Source: Vandiemenella viatica (lineage: Eukaryota; Arthropoda; Insecta; Orthoptera; Morabidae). From it: 64,000 nt of DNA. The position numbers and the translations under genes were made by a program. Positions 32,180 to 44,185 of this stretch are shown piece by piece. Numbering within the stretch: the first letter of the stretch is position 1; each line of letters opens with the position of its first letter. Location: the NCBI GenBank assembly GCA_031002005.1, contig CM061919.1, forward strand, positions 223,074,739-223,138,738, read 5' to 3'. The notes below the pieces were generated by a model. The model did not search any database. It was not told the DNA's origin and was given only the letters and a program-made list of their open reading frames with translations.

Positions 32180-34165
32180 AGCATGACCATGAGTTACTTT
32201 GGGTAGATTTCTGGGATAATAATAATAAAAAAAATCAGGGTGCTGGCTGATTACTGCAAGAGAAGAATGACTGATAAAGATAAGGCACTTGGGAAGAAAT
32301 CAAATTCGTACTCAGATTTCAGAGGTGAGAATAGAATGCTCATTACTGGTGAGGATTGAAATTTACCAAGTGTAAACATGGTAGGAAACAAGATTAATAA
32401 CACAAGGGAACAGAGATTTGCAAATACCTTGACAAGGGAAGGAGGATTTACACAAGTGCTAGAGCTAGGGGCAAAATGTTTTGGATATATTCTTAATAAA
32501 GTCCTAAGATAACCTTGTGTGTTATGTAACTGAAGGAATAAGCGATCATGAAGCAGTTGATGGATTTTAGAGGATTCATTGAACCAGCAGCCAAAATTGA
32601 AGGGAAAATAAGTACAATTATAAAAAGGCACAGATTTCGAACTTGAACAGATATTTCAGAGAACGTTTCAGCAAATGGAAGGAAGGTACAAGTACAGTAG
32701 AGTCAATGTGGGAAGAGTTAAAGGAGATAATAAGAAAGGATGAAAAAAAATGTATTCCAAAACAGAAAATAAAGAGAAGTAGAGAATCTGTGTACTATAA
32801 TAGGGAAGTGATGAGGTAAAAAGAGGTTGGTAAAAATAGAACATAAGAGACAGCAGAGTAGTAGGTAATATTTAAAACAACTAAACAAGGACTTAATAAT
32901 AGCAAAGAAAGTGGCTAAAGATGGGTTTATGAAGAGTATTGTCAATGCAGAGGGACCATTGACTGATGAATCTAGAAATTTCTATGGCTATGTTAGAAAA
33001 CTGAGGGGAAGGGAGGGTGTTGAGATGCTTATAGATAAAGATGGAGAAGAAGTTAGTGAGGATTTGAAAAAGGCAGGGATTTTAAGTAAACAGTTTAGTG
33101 AGAGTATTAGGGACAATGAAGAAGAAAGGGAAAGTCCAAAATTGTAGAATGAGCTTAACAACACAATTAGAAATGAACAGATCAAACAAATTAAAATTTA
33201 TCCTGAGAATATCATGAAGGAACTAAGGAGGCTGAAAAATATAAAGGGGTTGGTGTAAATAATATTACTACAGATATCTTAAATATAGCCAGATGTGACA
33301 TTGTACATTATCTTGAAATATTATTTAAATAGAATCTGGATACTTGCTGCTTACCACAGAACTGGAAAAGTGTGAAAGTGGTCACGGTAAATAAAGGAGG
33401 GGTGAGAAATATGGCCAATCAGTTTGATATCAGTGGTAGGTAAAATATTGGAGAGATTGTTAAGCAACCACATCAGAAATATATGTGAGGAGCTTATTCG
33501 GTTTACAAGTAGGCAACATGGTTTTAGGCAATGATATTTAGGTGAATCTCAGTGGGTGGGATATATGCAAGACATTTCAGATGAAATGGACAAGGGTGGC
33601 CAAATTGATAGTGTACCACTGGATCTTTCAATGGTTTTTGGCAGAGTGAGCCATAAAATGGTGTAAATAAGGTAAAAACTATTGGATGAGAAAGTAATTT
33701 TCTGGGTAGAAGAGATTTTAAAGGTAGAAAACAGAAAGTTGGGGTAGGAAATGCAGTATCAAAAGAAGTGGAAGTAAAAATGGGAGTGCCACAGGGTAGC
33801 TTATTGGGACCATTGCTATTCGTTATTCTAATGAATAATTGTGTTGATATTTTACTACCAGAAATTAGATTATTTACAGGTGACATGATACTATATAAAG
33901 GGATCTAATTGGTAGAGGATTGGAGGGTGATTTGGACAGGATATCTAGTTTGGTTGGTAAACATGGGATGAAGATAAATACAAAAGATGAGTCAGTTTAT
34001 TAGACACACAGATAAAAAAAACTAAAGGGTGATTATCATTATAAGGTGGAAGACTTGAAATGTAAATTTCTTGGAATTTTGTTTGAAAACATGGTTAACT
34101 GGGTAGGACACATTGGACAGGTAGTAGGAAATGGTTTTAAAATTCTTGCACTTGTTGGAGAGTTG
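32180..34165 (+). pseudogene. LINE-A copy D (endonuclease end to RT)
   Basis: Collinear with copy C but on the opposite strand: endonuclease C-terminus from 32260, linker MAKDGFMKSIVNAEGPLTDE at 32911, RT palm (GVPQGSLLGPLLFVILMNN near 33783; FTGDMIL replacing FADDIML near 33876, so the catalytic AD is lost). It ends after VVGNGFKIL near 34150. Multiple stops and frameshifts. Confidence 0.85.
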
Positions 34166-34734
34166 AGTAGATTAAAGAGCTTGGTGATGAAAGAACATAA
34201 GAGAGTTAAGAGACCACAAGGCAGTAGGGAATACTTAAAACAACTAATCAAGTAATTAATAATTGCAAACAATGGGTTGAATATTATTGGAGACCAAGGA
34301 TGTATGCATCTAGAAACTTCTATGGCGAGGGGAACTAAGGGTATTGAGAGAACTACAGATAAAGATGGAGAAGAAGTAACTGAGGATTTGAAAAAAGGCA
34401 GAAACTTTAAATAACTGGTTTAGAGAGACCATTAGGGACAATGAATCAGAAATGGGTTTGTGGAAATTAGAGAATGACCGTAACCACACAATTAGAAAGA
34501 AGCAGACTAACAGATCTGATATTATTGCTTAGAATATCATGAAGGAACTAAGAAAGCTAAAAAAGCATAAAGGAGCCAGTGCAGATAATATTACTACAGA
34601 TGTCTTAAAGACAGTAGGATGTGATATTATACCTTGTCTTGAAATGTTATTTAAATTGATTCTGGATATCTGCTGCTGGTGTAGGAATAAGGGGAGTAGT
34701 ACCGGTCCATAAAGTAGAAGTGACAATATATATA

Positions 34735-34979
34735 TATTTTTTTTAATTGTGGCTTTACGCCTCATGGACGTCGAGGTCATTAGAGGCGGGATGGCACTGG
34801 GGACAAGGAGTAGGAAGGAATTCGGCCATGTCCTTTTGAAGGAAGCATCCCAGCATTCGCCTGGAGTGACTTGGGGAAACCATGGAAAACACAAATCTGG
34901 ATGCCCGGACGGGGATTCGAACCGGCGTCCTCCCGAATGCGAGGCCAGAGCGTTAACTTCTCACACAACACACTTGGTA
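34735..34979 (-). mobile_element. SINE family 1 inside LINE-A copy E
   Basis: T-run after an AT repeat, GTGGCTTTACGCCTCATGG, full body, B box and head to ACACTTGGTA at 34979. Flanks GTGACAATA and GTGAAAAATA look like a worn target duplication. In the intact LINE the site reads GGGGTGAGAAATAGAG. Confidence 0.9.
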
Positions 34980-35530
34980 GGTGAAAAATAGGGTCTGAAA
35001 TTGATGGCCCATTGGTTTGACATCAATGGTAGGTAAATTAATGGAGCGATTGATGTGCAACAACATCAGAAACGTTTGACAGGACTAAGTGATTTTCAAG
35101 TCAACAGTGTGGCTTTGGTAAAGGATATTCATGTGAATCTCAGTTAGCAAGTTAATTGCAAGATATTTTGGATGAGATGGACAAAGGGGGCCAAAAGAAT
35201 GGTGTAGCACTAGATCTTTCATCAGAGAGTAAACCATATAATGGTGCTAAATAAGGCAAAAAAAAATATTGAAGTGGATGAAGAAGCGATTTGTTCTTAA
35301 AATATAGAAAGCAAAAAGTTAGGGTAGAAAATGCAGTAGCAAAAGAAGGGGAAGTGAAAATGGGAGTGCCACAGGGTATTGCATTGCTATTAGTTATTCC
35401 AATGAATGATTGTATTGATATTTTACTATCACAATGCTATATAACAGGGACAAAAGTGCAGAAAACTGAACAGCTGCAGGGTGATGTGGACAGGATATCT
35501 AGCTGTGTAGGTCAACATGGAATGAAGATA

Positions 35531-36010
35531 CAGTAGAACTCCAATTATCCGAACTCCGACTGTCCAAATCACTGAATATCAAAATCGCTTTTTTAATTAA
35601 GACTTAAATGTACTGTGATTCAGAAAATAATAATTCCGCCTACACACCACATGCAACTTCTCACTGTCAAGTGGATGCGTGATTTGCTGCCCGAAAACAG
35701 ATGAATATAGTCAAACAGCTTGCTTTGACCGAAATGTTCGGCAAGCAATGACTTTTATTTACAGTACGGTACGTACATACTGTACTAATGTACAGCACTT
35801 GTAACTACACTTAAAATTTAAAAGTGTAGCCTTTTTAATTTAATTAATCAAAAGCTCTTTTTCTTTAAAAATAGTTTTTTTCCCCATTTCCAACATACAT
35901 ACAGTAATTAATTAAAATAGATCCTTTTTCGAAAAAAATCCAATTATCTGAATTTTTGATTATCCAAAGGGGTCTGGTGCCAATTGATTCAGATAATTGG
36001 AGTTCTACTG
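35531..36010. mobile_element. Pogo/Tigger-like MITE inside LINE-A copy E
   Basis: 480 bp with termini CAGTAGAACTCCAATTATCC and, reversed, CAGTAGAACTCCAATTATCT (22 of 23 terminal bases match). It is flanked by TA at 35529-35530 and 36011-36012. The LINE copy at about 40060 shows the undisturbed site GAAGATAAATGCAAAG. The terminal sequence and TA duplication are those of the pogo branch of Tc1/mariner. No transposase frame. Confidence 0.95.
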
Positions 36011-36123
36011 TAAATGCAAAGAAGAATGAGCTTATTAGGTACACAGATAAAAAATAGAAGTAATAATATTTTGTCCATGATGGATTGGTGAAAATCAACG
36101 ACTGTGATGACAAATTTAGTTTG

Positions 36124-36198
36124 ATATTGAAAGCAGCAACCAGTCACAATTTGTTGTTATAATAACAACAAATTGTTACTGGTTGCTGCTTTCAATAT
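36124..36198. repeat. 75-bp near-perfect palindrome
   Basis: Arms of 37 bp around the base at 36161 (ATATTGAAAGCAGCAACCAG on the left, CTGGTTGCTGCTTTCAATAT on the right). One mispair at 36145/36177. It lies in about 180 bp of sequence not present in other LINE-A copies. Confidence 0.95.
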
Positions 36199-36669
36199 AT
36201 ATACATATTTAAAAAAAAAACAGAAGGTTGATTATCATTATAAAGTGGGGAAGAAATTTTTTGATGAAGACTATGAATGTAAATTACATGGCATAAAATT
36301 TGATATCAAACTCAACTGGGCAGCAAACAGTGGATAGGTGGTAGGAAAAGGTTTCAAAATCCTTCACTTGGTAGAGAGAGTGATGAGAGGATATACCAGA
36401 GAATAAGGGAATTGGGTTACAAAATTTTGGTCAGACCATTGCTTATATATGGTAATATAGTATGGGACCCACATTTTGGGTATCGAATACAGGAGTTGAA
36501 GGGGGTGCCAAGAAGAGCTGCTAGATTTGTCTATGGAAATTACTGCAGAACACAATCAGTAACTTAAATGTATGCAGGAAAGGGGAACAAAATGAGTGTG
36601 TAGAAAAATTGTCACTGGAGCATGCACTATATAGCAATTGAAATAGATTATCGTATTACCCTTTTAATT

Positions 36670-37570
36670 TTGATAATAGTAGCAATGAAAATAAGCTATT
36701 ACAACATGTTTTACTGACAAATTACATAATGTTTTAAAGTCACTAAAAATTATATATAATTTGGGACAATGAGTGTATAAATTGACAAGGGAATGCTGAA
36801 CAATTTACTAAAACATTTTAATTTCATTTAATTTCAAACCAAAATACTTTAGAATTAAAATTCTTAAAGGGAAAAAGTAGAAAGAATTTTATATTTAAAA
36901 TAATAATAATCGTGAAATGGAAAAGTAAATTTGTAGGGAAGTTGCACCAGAGCATTTTCTCCTGTGCAATTGAATTAAATTAAATTAAATCAATACAACA
37001 TCGTATCATATGCTAAAAGAATTTCACTGAATTTCTTTTTCATAGTATTTGCTGTTTATATAGTGCTTGTTGCTAAAAGGCCTTCTGCTCTTCAGCATGA
37101 ATACTTTTCCTAATAAATTAAATTTAAGTTTTTATGTATGTTGCTTACTGAAATGAAACTGGGATTCAATTTTAAGTCTTCCAAAGATTTTAGTGTTTTA
37201 TACTGTATATTCAGCATTGTGGAGAATGTTTACATAATATATTGTTTTCTGAATTAATATGTATCATTTCCTTTGATGGATTTCTGAAAATGACTTGAAT
37301 TCTATTGGAGATCATTCCAGTTATTCTTTAACAAAATTTTATTCTGCTGCATTTATTCAGCTGAAGTGACAATGTTAATTTGCTTAGTTTGGAGGTTACC
37401 AATAGTCCCAACTGAATTTTTTCATCATCCTAAAGTCTGAATTGCAGTCTTTGATGAATGTATTTCTCTAATTTCTGTTATTACATAAACTAACGAATGT
37501 AAACCAAATTAAGATTTCTTTCTTCATATATTAATTAGTAACAAATAACCTATTTAATTTCATTTAAATG
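36670..37570. other. No gene recognised; one LINE-A tail scrap
   Basis: AT-rich. At 36917-36990 TTGTAGGGAAGTTGCACCAGAGC followed by TTAAA repeats matches the LINE-A 3' UTR and tail alone. Confidence 0.55.
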
Positions 37571-37579
37571 TGTTGAAGT

Positions 37580-37880
37580 AAACACTCTGCAGACAGTTTC
37601 CCTTCACACCATTTACCCCCCTTCTTTTACCCACCTAATTTTGCCCCCTACAGATTTAATTTCAAATAGTTTCAGAGTTTTTGGTAAATTATTCAATTTC
37701 CTGACTTTCTCACCAACAAAAGAAAATTTTACCATTCCCTTGTAACTGAAACCGAGCTCTAGGTTGTGGCTATGGTCATCTTCATTCTTCCACAAATATC
37801 TTTCCACGTCTCATCCGCCTTGTACACTCCCTATACTTTCGTCATTCTTCTCCTGTGTTCCAATGGTTTATTAGTGTAAA
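37580..37880 (-). mobile_element. LINE-A, 5'-truncated 3' end
   Basis: The minus strand encodes HSHNLELGFSYKGMVKFSFV and KTLKLFEIKSVGGKI, the terminal ORF segment, with a TG-rich 3' UTR. Diverged, and a short deletion precedes KTLK. Confidence 0.8.
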
Positions 37881-37997
37881 GTTGCTTCTCTGAGTCTATA
37901 ATGATTTGAAGTGCCTGGCGCCTGGATTGGCACCCATTGGACCCTACCTGATTCTGAGCGAGGTTCCTTTTTCAACTTTCCTATCGATCATCCTCGG

Positions 37998-38290
37998 CAG
38001 GGGCGGATCCAGGGAGGGGGGGGGGGCTAGGGGCTCAAGCCCCCCCCCAAAGTATCTAGGTCCATCTCAGATATTGTAAGTTTGGAAACCTTTTTTTTTT
38101 AGCTCTACTGATTTGAAGCCCGAGGAGACTATAAATAGTTACTTTTGCCCGACTCAAGCCCCCCCCCCCCCAAGCCAAAATCCACTAAAGGCAAGCCCGC
38201 CACAACCAAAATCCACTGAAGCCAAGCCCCCCCCCCCAAACCAAAGTCCGCTCAAGCCCCTCCCAAACCAAAATCCTGGATCCGCCCCTG
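37998..38290. mobile_element. hAT-type MITE with CAGGGGCGGATCCAGG termini, copy 2
   Basis: 293 bp. Termini as in the 5261 element. Flanks ATCCTCGG (37990-37997) and GTCCTCGG (38291-38298) match at seven of eight. Interior C-run repeats are longer than in copy 1. Confidence 0.88.
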
Positions 38291-38299
38291 GTCCTCGGT

Positions 38300-39200
38300 C
38301 AGCTCTTGTTCTTATCTGATCCCGATGCTACTTTTAGGTTTTGGGAAAGGTATTAACAATAGGTACGAAATGTGTCGAAACAAAGAAAAGGGTAACATAT
38401 TTGCACTTACAATTTAACTGCGACTGTTATCTATAGGCCTAGTGGAACAGAAATATACAGAATTCAGAAAAAGACTTTAGAAGGCGTAGATATTAAACAC
38501 TAAGATCAGAGGCTTCGAAGCTGTAAAAATAAATTCTGTTAAAACTCGCTGAATGCCTACTACCAAATCCTGCGCCATTGAGATACTTTTTGTGTAGAAA
38601 GAAAAAAAAATGTGTTTCGTACTTTCGACTAGGCTTTGTAAACAAAATGATATGAAAATGTGCGAATGCTCAAAATTCGGCCAGGACTACGTAAACATCG
38701 GTTTTTAACTAACAGCTTATCATCTGTTCATTAAAAGTAAATTTGTATGGTATTACAACCAGATGACAAAGTTTCTATTTGCCGCGCATTCAGTCTCTGT
38801 AGAGGGAGGACCCACAGTTCAATGGGGAGTCCCAACCACAGAGCGTCCTGGCTAGGATTGCCAACTTTTATCTTTGGAAGTAGAAAATAAAAACTATTTT
38901 TAAATTTAGGTATTTATTGCCTTTAATACGTGCTTATGGCATTAGCTGCCAATTTTTTGGTTTCCTCTCAAAATGTGATAACTGGTACCGCATTTTAAAT
39001 CTAGATTCATAAATAAATTATAATCCATTTTTAACTAAATTTGAGGACGCTCATTTTCTCTCTTCAAGCCATTTTGTATTTATCACTCTTTCAGTGAAAG
39101 ATAATATCACATGCCTTTTCATTATACATTGCTATGTTAGGGATCACCGAATTAATTACATCAAAAACATTCCGTTCCACGAATTGTATATTTTACCAGA
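38300..39200. other. No gene recognised
   Basis: AT-rich sequence with no supportable feature. Confidence 0.45.
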
Positions 39201-39204
39201 AATG

Positions 39205-40866
39205 AAGTATTTCCGCATAATTTAATTAGAAATGACGATAGTAAAAAATTTGATATCCATCCTGAGGAAATCATGAAGGAAATAAGAAAGCTGAAAAAAC
39301 ATAAAGGGGCTGGTGAAGATAATATTACTACAGATATCTTAAAGATAGCCGGATGTGACATTTTACCTTATCTTGAAATATTATTTAAATTGAGTCTAGA
39401 CACTTGCTGCTTACCACAGGACTGGAAAAGTGCAATAGTAGTACCGGTACATAAGGGAGGGGTGAGAAATAGAGTTGAGAATTACAGGCCAATCAGTTTG
39501 ACATCAGTGGTAGGTAAATTAATGGAAAGATTGATATGCAACCACATCAGAAATATATGTGAGGAACTTAATTGGTTTTCAAGCAGGCAACATGGTTTCA
39601 GGCAAGGATATTCATGCGAATCTCAGTTGGTGGGATATATGCAAGATATTTCAGATGAAATGGACAAGGGAGGCCAAATTGATAGTGTAGCACTAGATCT
39701 GTCTAAAGCGTTTGACAGAGTAAGCCATAAAATGGTAGTAAATAAGGTAAAAACCATTGGAGTGGATAAGAAAGTCATTTGCTGGGTAGAAGAATTTTTA
39801 AAAGGTAGAAAACAGAAAGTTATGGTAGGAAATGTAGTATCAAAAGAAGTGGAAGTAAAAATAGGTGTGCCACAGGGTAGCGTATTGGGACCATTGCTAT
39901 TCATTATTCTAATGAATAATTGTGTTGACTGTTTACTATCTGAAATTAGATTGTTTGCAGATGACATAATGCTGTATAAAAGAATAAAAACGATAGAGGA
40001 TTGTAAACAGTTGCAGGGTGATCTGGACAGGATATCTAAATGGGTTGGTAAACATGGAATGAAGATAAATGCAAAGAAGAGTCAGCTTATTAGATACACA
40101 AATAAAAAACAAAAGGTTAATTATGAATATAAGGTGGGGAAAGAATTGCTTGCTGAAGACTTAAAATGCAAATATCTTGGAATTACTTTTGATAACAAAC
40201 TTAACTGGGCAGGACACATAGGACAGGTGGTAGGAAAAAATTTCAAAGTTCTGCACTTGTTGGAGAGAGTTATGAGGTGATGTACGAGAGAAGTCAAGGA
40301 ATTGGGTTACAAAACTTTGGTCAGACCATTGCTCGAATATGGTAGTGTAGTATGGGACCCTCATTTTACGTATCAAATACAGGAGTTGGAGAGGGTACAA
40401 AAAAGGGCTGCTGGATTTGTTTCTGGAAATTATCGCAGAATGCAATCAGTGACGGATATGATAAAGGAGCTGGAATGGGATTCATTGCAAGACAGGAGGA
40501 GGATGAGGAGGGTCATGGGAGTGTACAGGGCATATACTGGTGATGAGGCATGGAAAGATATTGCAATAGGTATGAAAAGTAGTGCATGGAAGGGAAAAGA
40601 TGACCATGACCACAAGCTGGCACTCGATTTCAGGCACAAGGGTGTAGGAAGATTCTCTTTTTTAGGTAAGGGTGTCAGGGATTGGAATGAGTTACCAAGA
40701 GAAACGATGAATAATTTACCGAAAACTTTGAAGGAATTTAAAGATAAAATTTGTAGAGGGCAAATGTAGGTGGGTGCAGGATAGGGGGAAGATAGCTGTG
40801 TAGGGAAATTGCCACCGGAGCCTGTGCTCCATTGCAATTAAAATTAAATTAAAAAAAAAAAAAAAT
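39205..40866 (+). pseudogene. LINE-A reference copy: reverse transcriptase ORF, one internal stop
   Basis: A continuous frame runs from about 39222 to the stop at 40767, broken only by a TGA at 40278-40280. RT blocks in order: ILFKLSLDTCCLPQDWKSAI, VENYRPISLTSVVGKLMERL, QHGFRQGYSCESQL, LDLSKAFDRVSH (palm motif A with aspartate), GVPQGSVLGPLLFI (motif B), LFADDIMLYK (motif C, catalytic AspAsp), KINAKKSQ and KYLGITFDNKLNWAGHI. The C-terminus has GYKTLVRPLLEYGSVVWDPH, QELERVQKRAAGF and RDWNELPRE, the usual ending of CR1/Jockey-group ORF2. The endonuclease is missing because the copy is 5'-truncated. The 3' UTR ends GTGTAGGGAAATTGCCACCGG..TTGCAATT with a TTAAA then poly-A tail. Intact members copy their RNA into the genome by target-primed reverse transcription. 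This one cannot make full-length protein. Confidence 0.93.
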
Positions 40867-40929
40867 TTATAGTTAGGCTAAAGTAAACCAACATCAAATA
40901 AAGTATAATGCTTTTATTGTGAAGTAAGG

Positions 40930-41065
40930 CTGTCTACCCTACTCCTGGCCTGCCTCATATGAACAAAGCAAGGCCCCTAAAATTTTTTGCGGCAATGGGA
41001 TTCGAATCACTGAGCTTAACAGTGGTTAAAGTGCCCTGCTTGAAAATTCACCACCTTCTTTTCGA
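40930..41065 (-). mobile_element. Possible worn tRNA-derived SINE
   Basis: On the minus strand GATTCGAATCCC at about 40997 fits a pol III B box. No clear A box or tail. Confidence 0.3.
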
Positions 41066-42079
41066 ATTCCGGTTACTGGTACTTTCTCCTAAAGGGTTTA
41101 CACGGAATACAATGCCGTTCACACGTACAGTTTGGCTTACACAATTATGAAGGTGAGGAACACCAAAAATTGTAGTTTGCTGTGTTCAAAATGGATAAAT
41201 TTTTACGAGGACCTAATTCTTGCAAAGGCTGCGGTTTGCATTACATATATATAAAAAAAATCAAATTGAAGGAAAATGAAAGGAAATGGTCTAAACCTTG
41301 GTTGCTAAAAAGGAATATTTTATTTCAAACCAATTACTGAATTACGCAGTGAGCCTGACAATTTTCGCATCTATTTGCGAGTGGTCAAAGCCACTACCAG
41401 CATTTGCCAAATTTAATCTCTCCAATAACTTCAAAAGCTGATACTGATTACAATTTTTTTACCAAAATATTATGCCCATGAGATTTAGCATTGCTGTCAC
41501 TGTATTTTTTACTCTCAACTAGGGTTGGAATGATTAAATCATTTTGACTGAAATCACGATTTTAATCATGATTTAAATCAAATGATTTTTTTCAGTAAAG
41601 ATCAGGGATTTCATAAAATTGTCATTTAGTGGACCAATCAGAGTAAAAACCTAATCAATGTCTGAATTGTAATACTTAAAAATAGAAATGCCAAATTTTC
41701 ATGCTTTCTCTGTCCTCAACCTATTTCGTAAAATAAACTGGACAAGACCGAATGTGGAAATACTCGTTTCACTGACACATGGCTGCAACTAGTAGGCTGA
41801 AAATTGGATTGTTCCTCTTCATTGAAATATAACTCCAGAGCTGTGTTGTTTTTTAAAAAACTTCTTCAGTAAACATCACAGATTTGAAGGATTTGATGGT
41901 GACTTAATTTTATAATTATTAGCAGTAAACCATAATATTGAGTTCTAGTTTCATCCAACGCGTTCTCTTCTCTTCTTCTGTCACCCTGAATTCAGTTTGA
42001 GTTGGGTCTAATAAATACGCCAAGAAGTATCTCTTTTTAAAGTTAGATATATGGCTAATGCTAGTTTCGTCGAATTTGG

Positions 42080-42715
42080 CTTCAAGTCTTTTCCATGCCT
42101 TTACTACATCTGACAGAGGCCCATTACTTTTGTGATTGTTATTGAACTGGTTTCAGTATCTCAGAAATTATTCAACAGATCTTTTTATTACCATGTTTAC
42201 GACTTTTTACTGAATTACAATGTCTATTAAATTTTTGTTCTCTTCGCAAATCCTTATTAACTTTTGCCATTCAGAAATGTGTACTTCAAAACAATCAGTC
42301 AGAGTGTTCCAACAAACGTCTTGTGGTAACACAAAAGTTTTCCACCTTTTTTTAAAATAGTTTGCAGCATGACTGTTTTGGGAATATTTGACAATTAGCA
42401 CAACATGCTCCTCTGTATTGGCCATTTCCACTTCCAAATCGTTTGATAGTAAGTTCAGAAAATGTGCTGAACGACCATACGTTATAGTTTTATTTTTTAT
42501 TTTTAATGTATCTTCTCATTTTAGTCATATTTGAAGCGTTATCTATCACGAAACTTGCTAACCCTACCATTAAACTTGGATTTCAGATGCTCTATAGCAA
42601 TTTTAGTGAGATATTCAGTCGTATGTGACTTTTCGGATGTGTGTATAGTGTCAAATAGAAATACTTCGTAATAATTCGATAGATAGGCATTTTTCGGACT
42701 CAACTAACAAAACAA
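42080..42715 (-). pseudogene. hAT transposase remnant
   Basis: The minus strand reads LASFVIDNASNMTKMR (the D.A.NM.K block of the catalytic core), then, after a shift, HAANYFKKRWKTFVLPQDV and CWNTLTDCFEVHISEWQKLI (the C-rich/RWN.. block). The N-terminal zinc finger and the C-terminal dimerisation region are not recognisable. LINE-B sits just upstream on this strand (42722-44185). Confidence 0.65.
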
Positions 42716-42721
42716 AGAGAG

Positions 42722-44185
42722 GGGAATTTATTTATTATTTATTTATCAATCTTGTTCCATGGATCCCTGCTGAGGAAATACCTCTGGGATGTGAAACATG
42801 TCATTGTTGATACATATACACATAATATGAGTCATATCATAGTAAATATATACATATTTTACAAATACAAGAAATAATAATAAAAATACATTTTTGCAAC
42901 TGAGTTTTGCAAACGTCATAATGAGTACAATTAATTATTTTCTTCAAATTCTTGAATGGAGTAGAAGGAGTTGCCAATAAGATAATCTCTAAGTTTTTGT
43001 TTGAATACATCTTTATTATCTGAAAGCTGTTTTATACGATTAGGTAGTTTATTAAACAGATGTATCCCAGAATAATTAACTCCTCTTTGTACTAATGACA
43101 GAGATGTTTGTGTTTTATGCAAGTTATTTCTGTTTCTTGTATTGAAACTGTGTACCTGTGAATTAGGTGTAAACAGGTTAAAATTTTCTATGACAAAGCT
43201 CATGAGGGAATATATATACTGAGAATACATTGTAAGAATATTGAGTTTCGTAAAGAGTTGTCTGCAAGAAGTTCTTGGTTTTACCCTACACAGAAACCTA
43301 ATAACTCTTTTCTGTGCTATGAAAACTTTTTTACTTTGTGAAGAGTTTCCCCAAAAAATTATGCCATATGACATTACTGAATGAAAATATGAGTAGTACA
43401 CCTGTTTCATTAATTCTAGATCTGCTGTTAGAGAAAGTGTTCGTATTGCAAAGGTGGCACTACTTAACTTTGCCAGTAGTGTAGTGATATGATCATGCCA
43501 ACAGAGTTTCTGATCTACTTTAATACCAAGAAATTTTATACTCTCTGTTTCTAAGATTGTGTTGTTTTTATAGTTTATACATATATCTGGTTGTGCATAG
43601 TTTTTTTGTTTTAAACCTAATATAATGTGTTTTTTCAAAATTTAATTTTAATGAATTTGCCTTAAACCAATTTGCTACTACTCTAAGTACTTCATTTACA
43701 TTAAATTCTATAGTACTGTTTGGTGTTTTATGCACAGTCAGGTTAGTGTCATCTGCAAATAAAACACTCTTAACTTTGTCGGATAAATTTCCAGGAAGGT
43801 CATTGATGTATAACAGAAAGAGGAGGGGACCTAAGACAGAGCCTTGTGGAATTCCATGTTTTATTTTCTCCCAGTCTGATGAAGCATCTTTACTTATTTT
43901 AGAATCAAAAATTGAAACTTTTTGCATTCAGCTTTCAATGTATGATTTAAACCATTTACCTGCGGTCCCAAAAATACCATAGTATTCCATTTTTTTTCAA
44001 AAGTAATTCATGATTTACACAGTCAAATGCTTTTGCAAGATCACAAAATATTCCTACAGGATTCATTTTATTATTCAGTTCCTCAAATGTGTTATTTAAA
44101 AATGAATATATAGCCATTTCTATGGATGATCCTTTTTTGAACCCAAATTCCCCTTTCCTCTGCAGCCTACAATTGCATTTCATCT
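42722..44185 (-). pseudogene. LINE-B copy: RT domain to 3' end
   Basis: On the minus strand: FGFKKGSSIEMAIYSFLNN and VGIFCDLAKAFDCVNHELLL (palm motif A) at 44150-44030, KHGIPQGSVLGPLLFLLYIN (motif B) near 43850, SVLFADDTNLTV (motif C, AspAsp) near 43760, then SIKFLGIKVDQKLCWHDHI near 43530 and the C-terminal SYGIIFWGNSSQSKK..GIHLFNKLP..SFYSIQEF to 42931. It falls into three frames, so at least two frameshifts. The 3' UTR (reversed) has CATCCCAGAGGTATTTCC and GGATCCATGGAACAAG and ends in an ATAAAT repeat. 5'-truncated. Relatively well preserved compared with LINE-A copies. Confidence 0.9.

Larger units (their letters stand above)
34166..36660 (+). pseudogene. LINE-A copy E (linker to 3' end) with three insertions
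   Basis: Starts in the linker (AGAGACCACAAGGCAGTAGGGAATACTTAAAAC), directly behind copy D, head to tail. RT blocks include VRVENAVAKEGEVKMGVPQG near 35310, followed by a deletion. The C-terminal part (GYKILVRPLLIYGNIVWDPH) is near 36410 and the 3' UTR GTGTAGAAAAATTGTC near 36598. Interrupted by a SINE (34735-34979), a pogo-like MITE (35531-36010) and a segment with a 75-bp palindrome (36048-36225). Confidence 0.85.

Noticed and set aside
42724..44160. Inverted match of GAGAGGGGAATTT and AAATTCCCCTTTCCTCT at the two sides of LINE-B
   Set aside because: The right-hand one is ordinary LINE-B coding sequence and the orientation is wrong for a target duplication. Probably coincidence.
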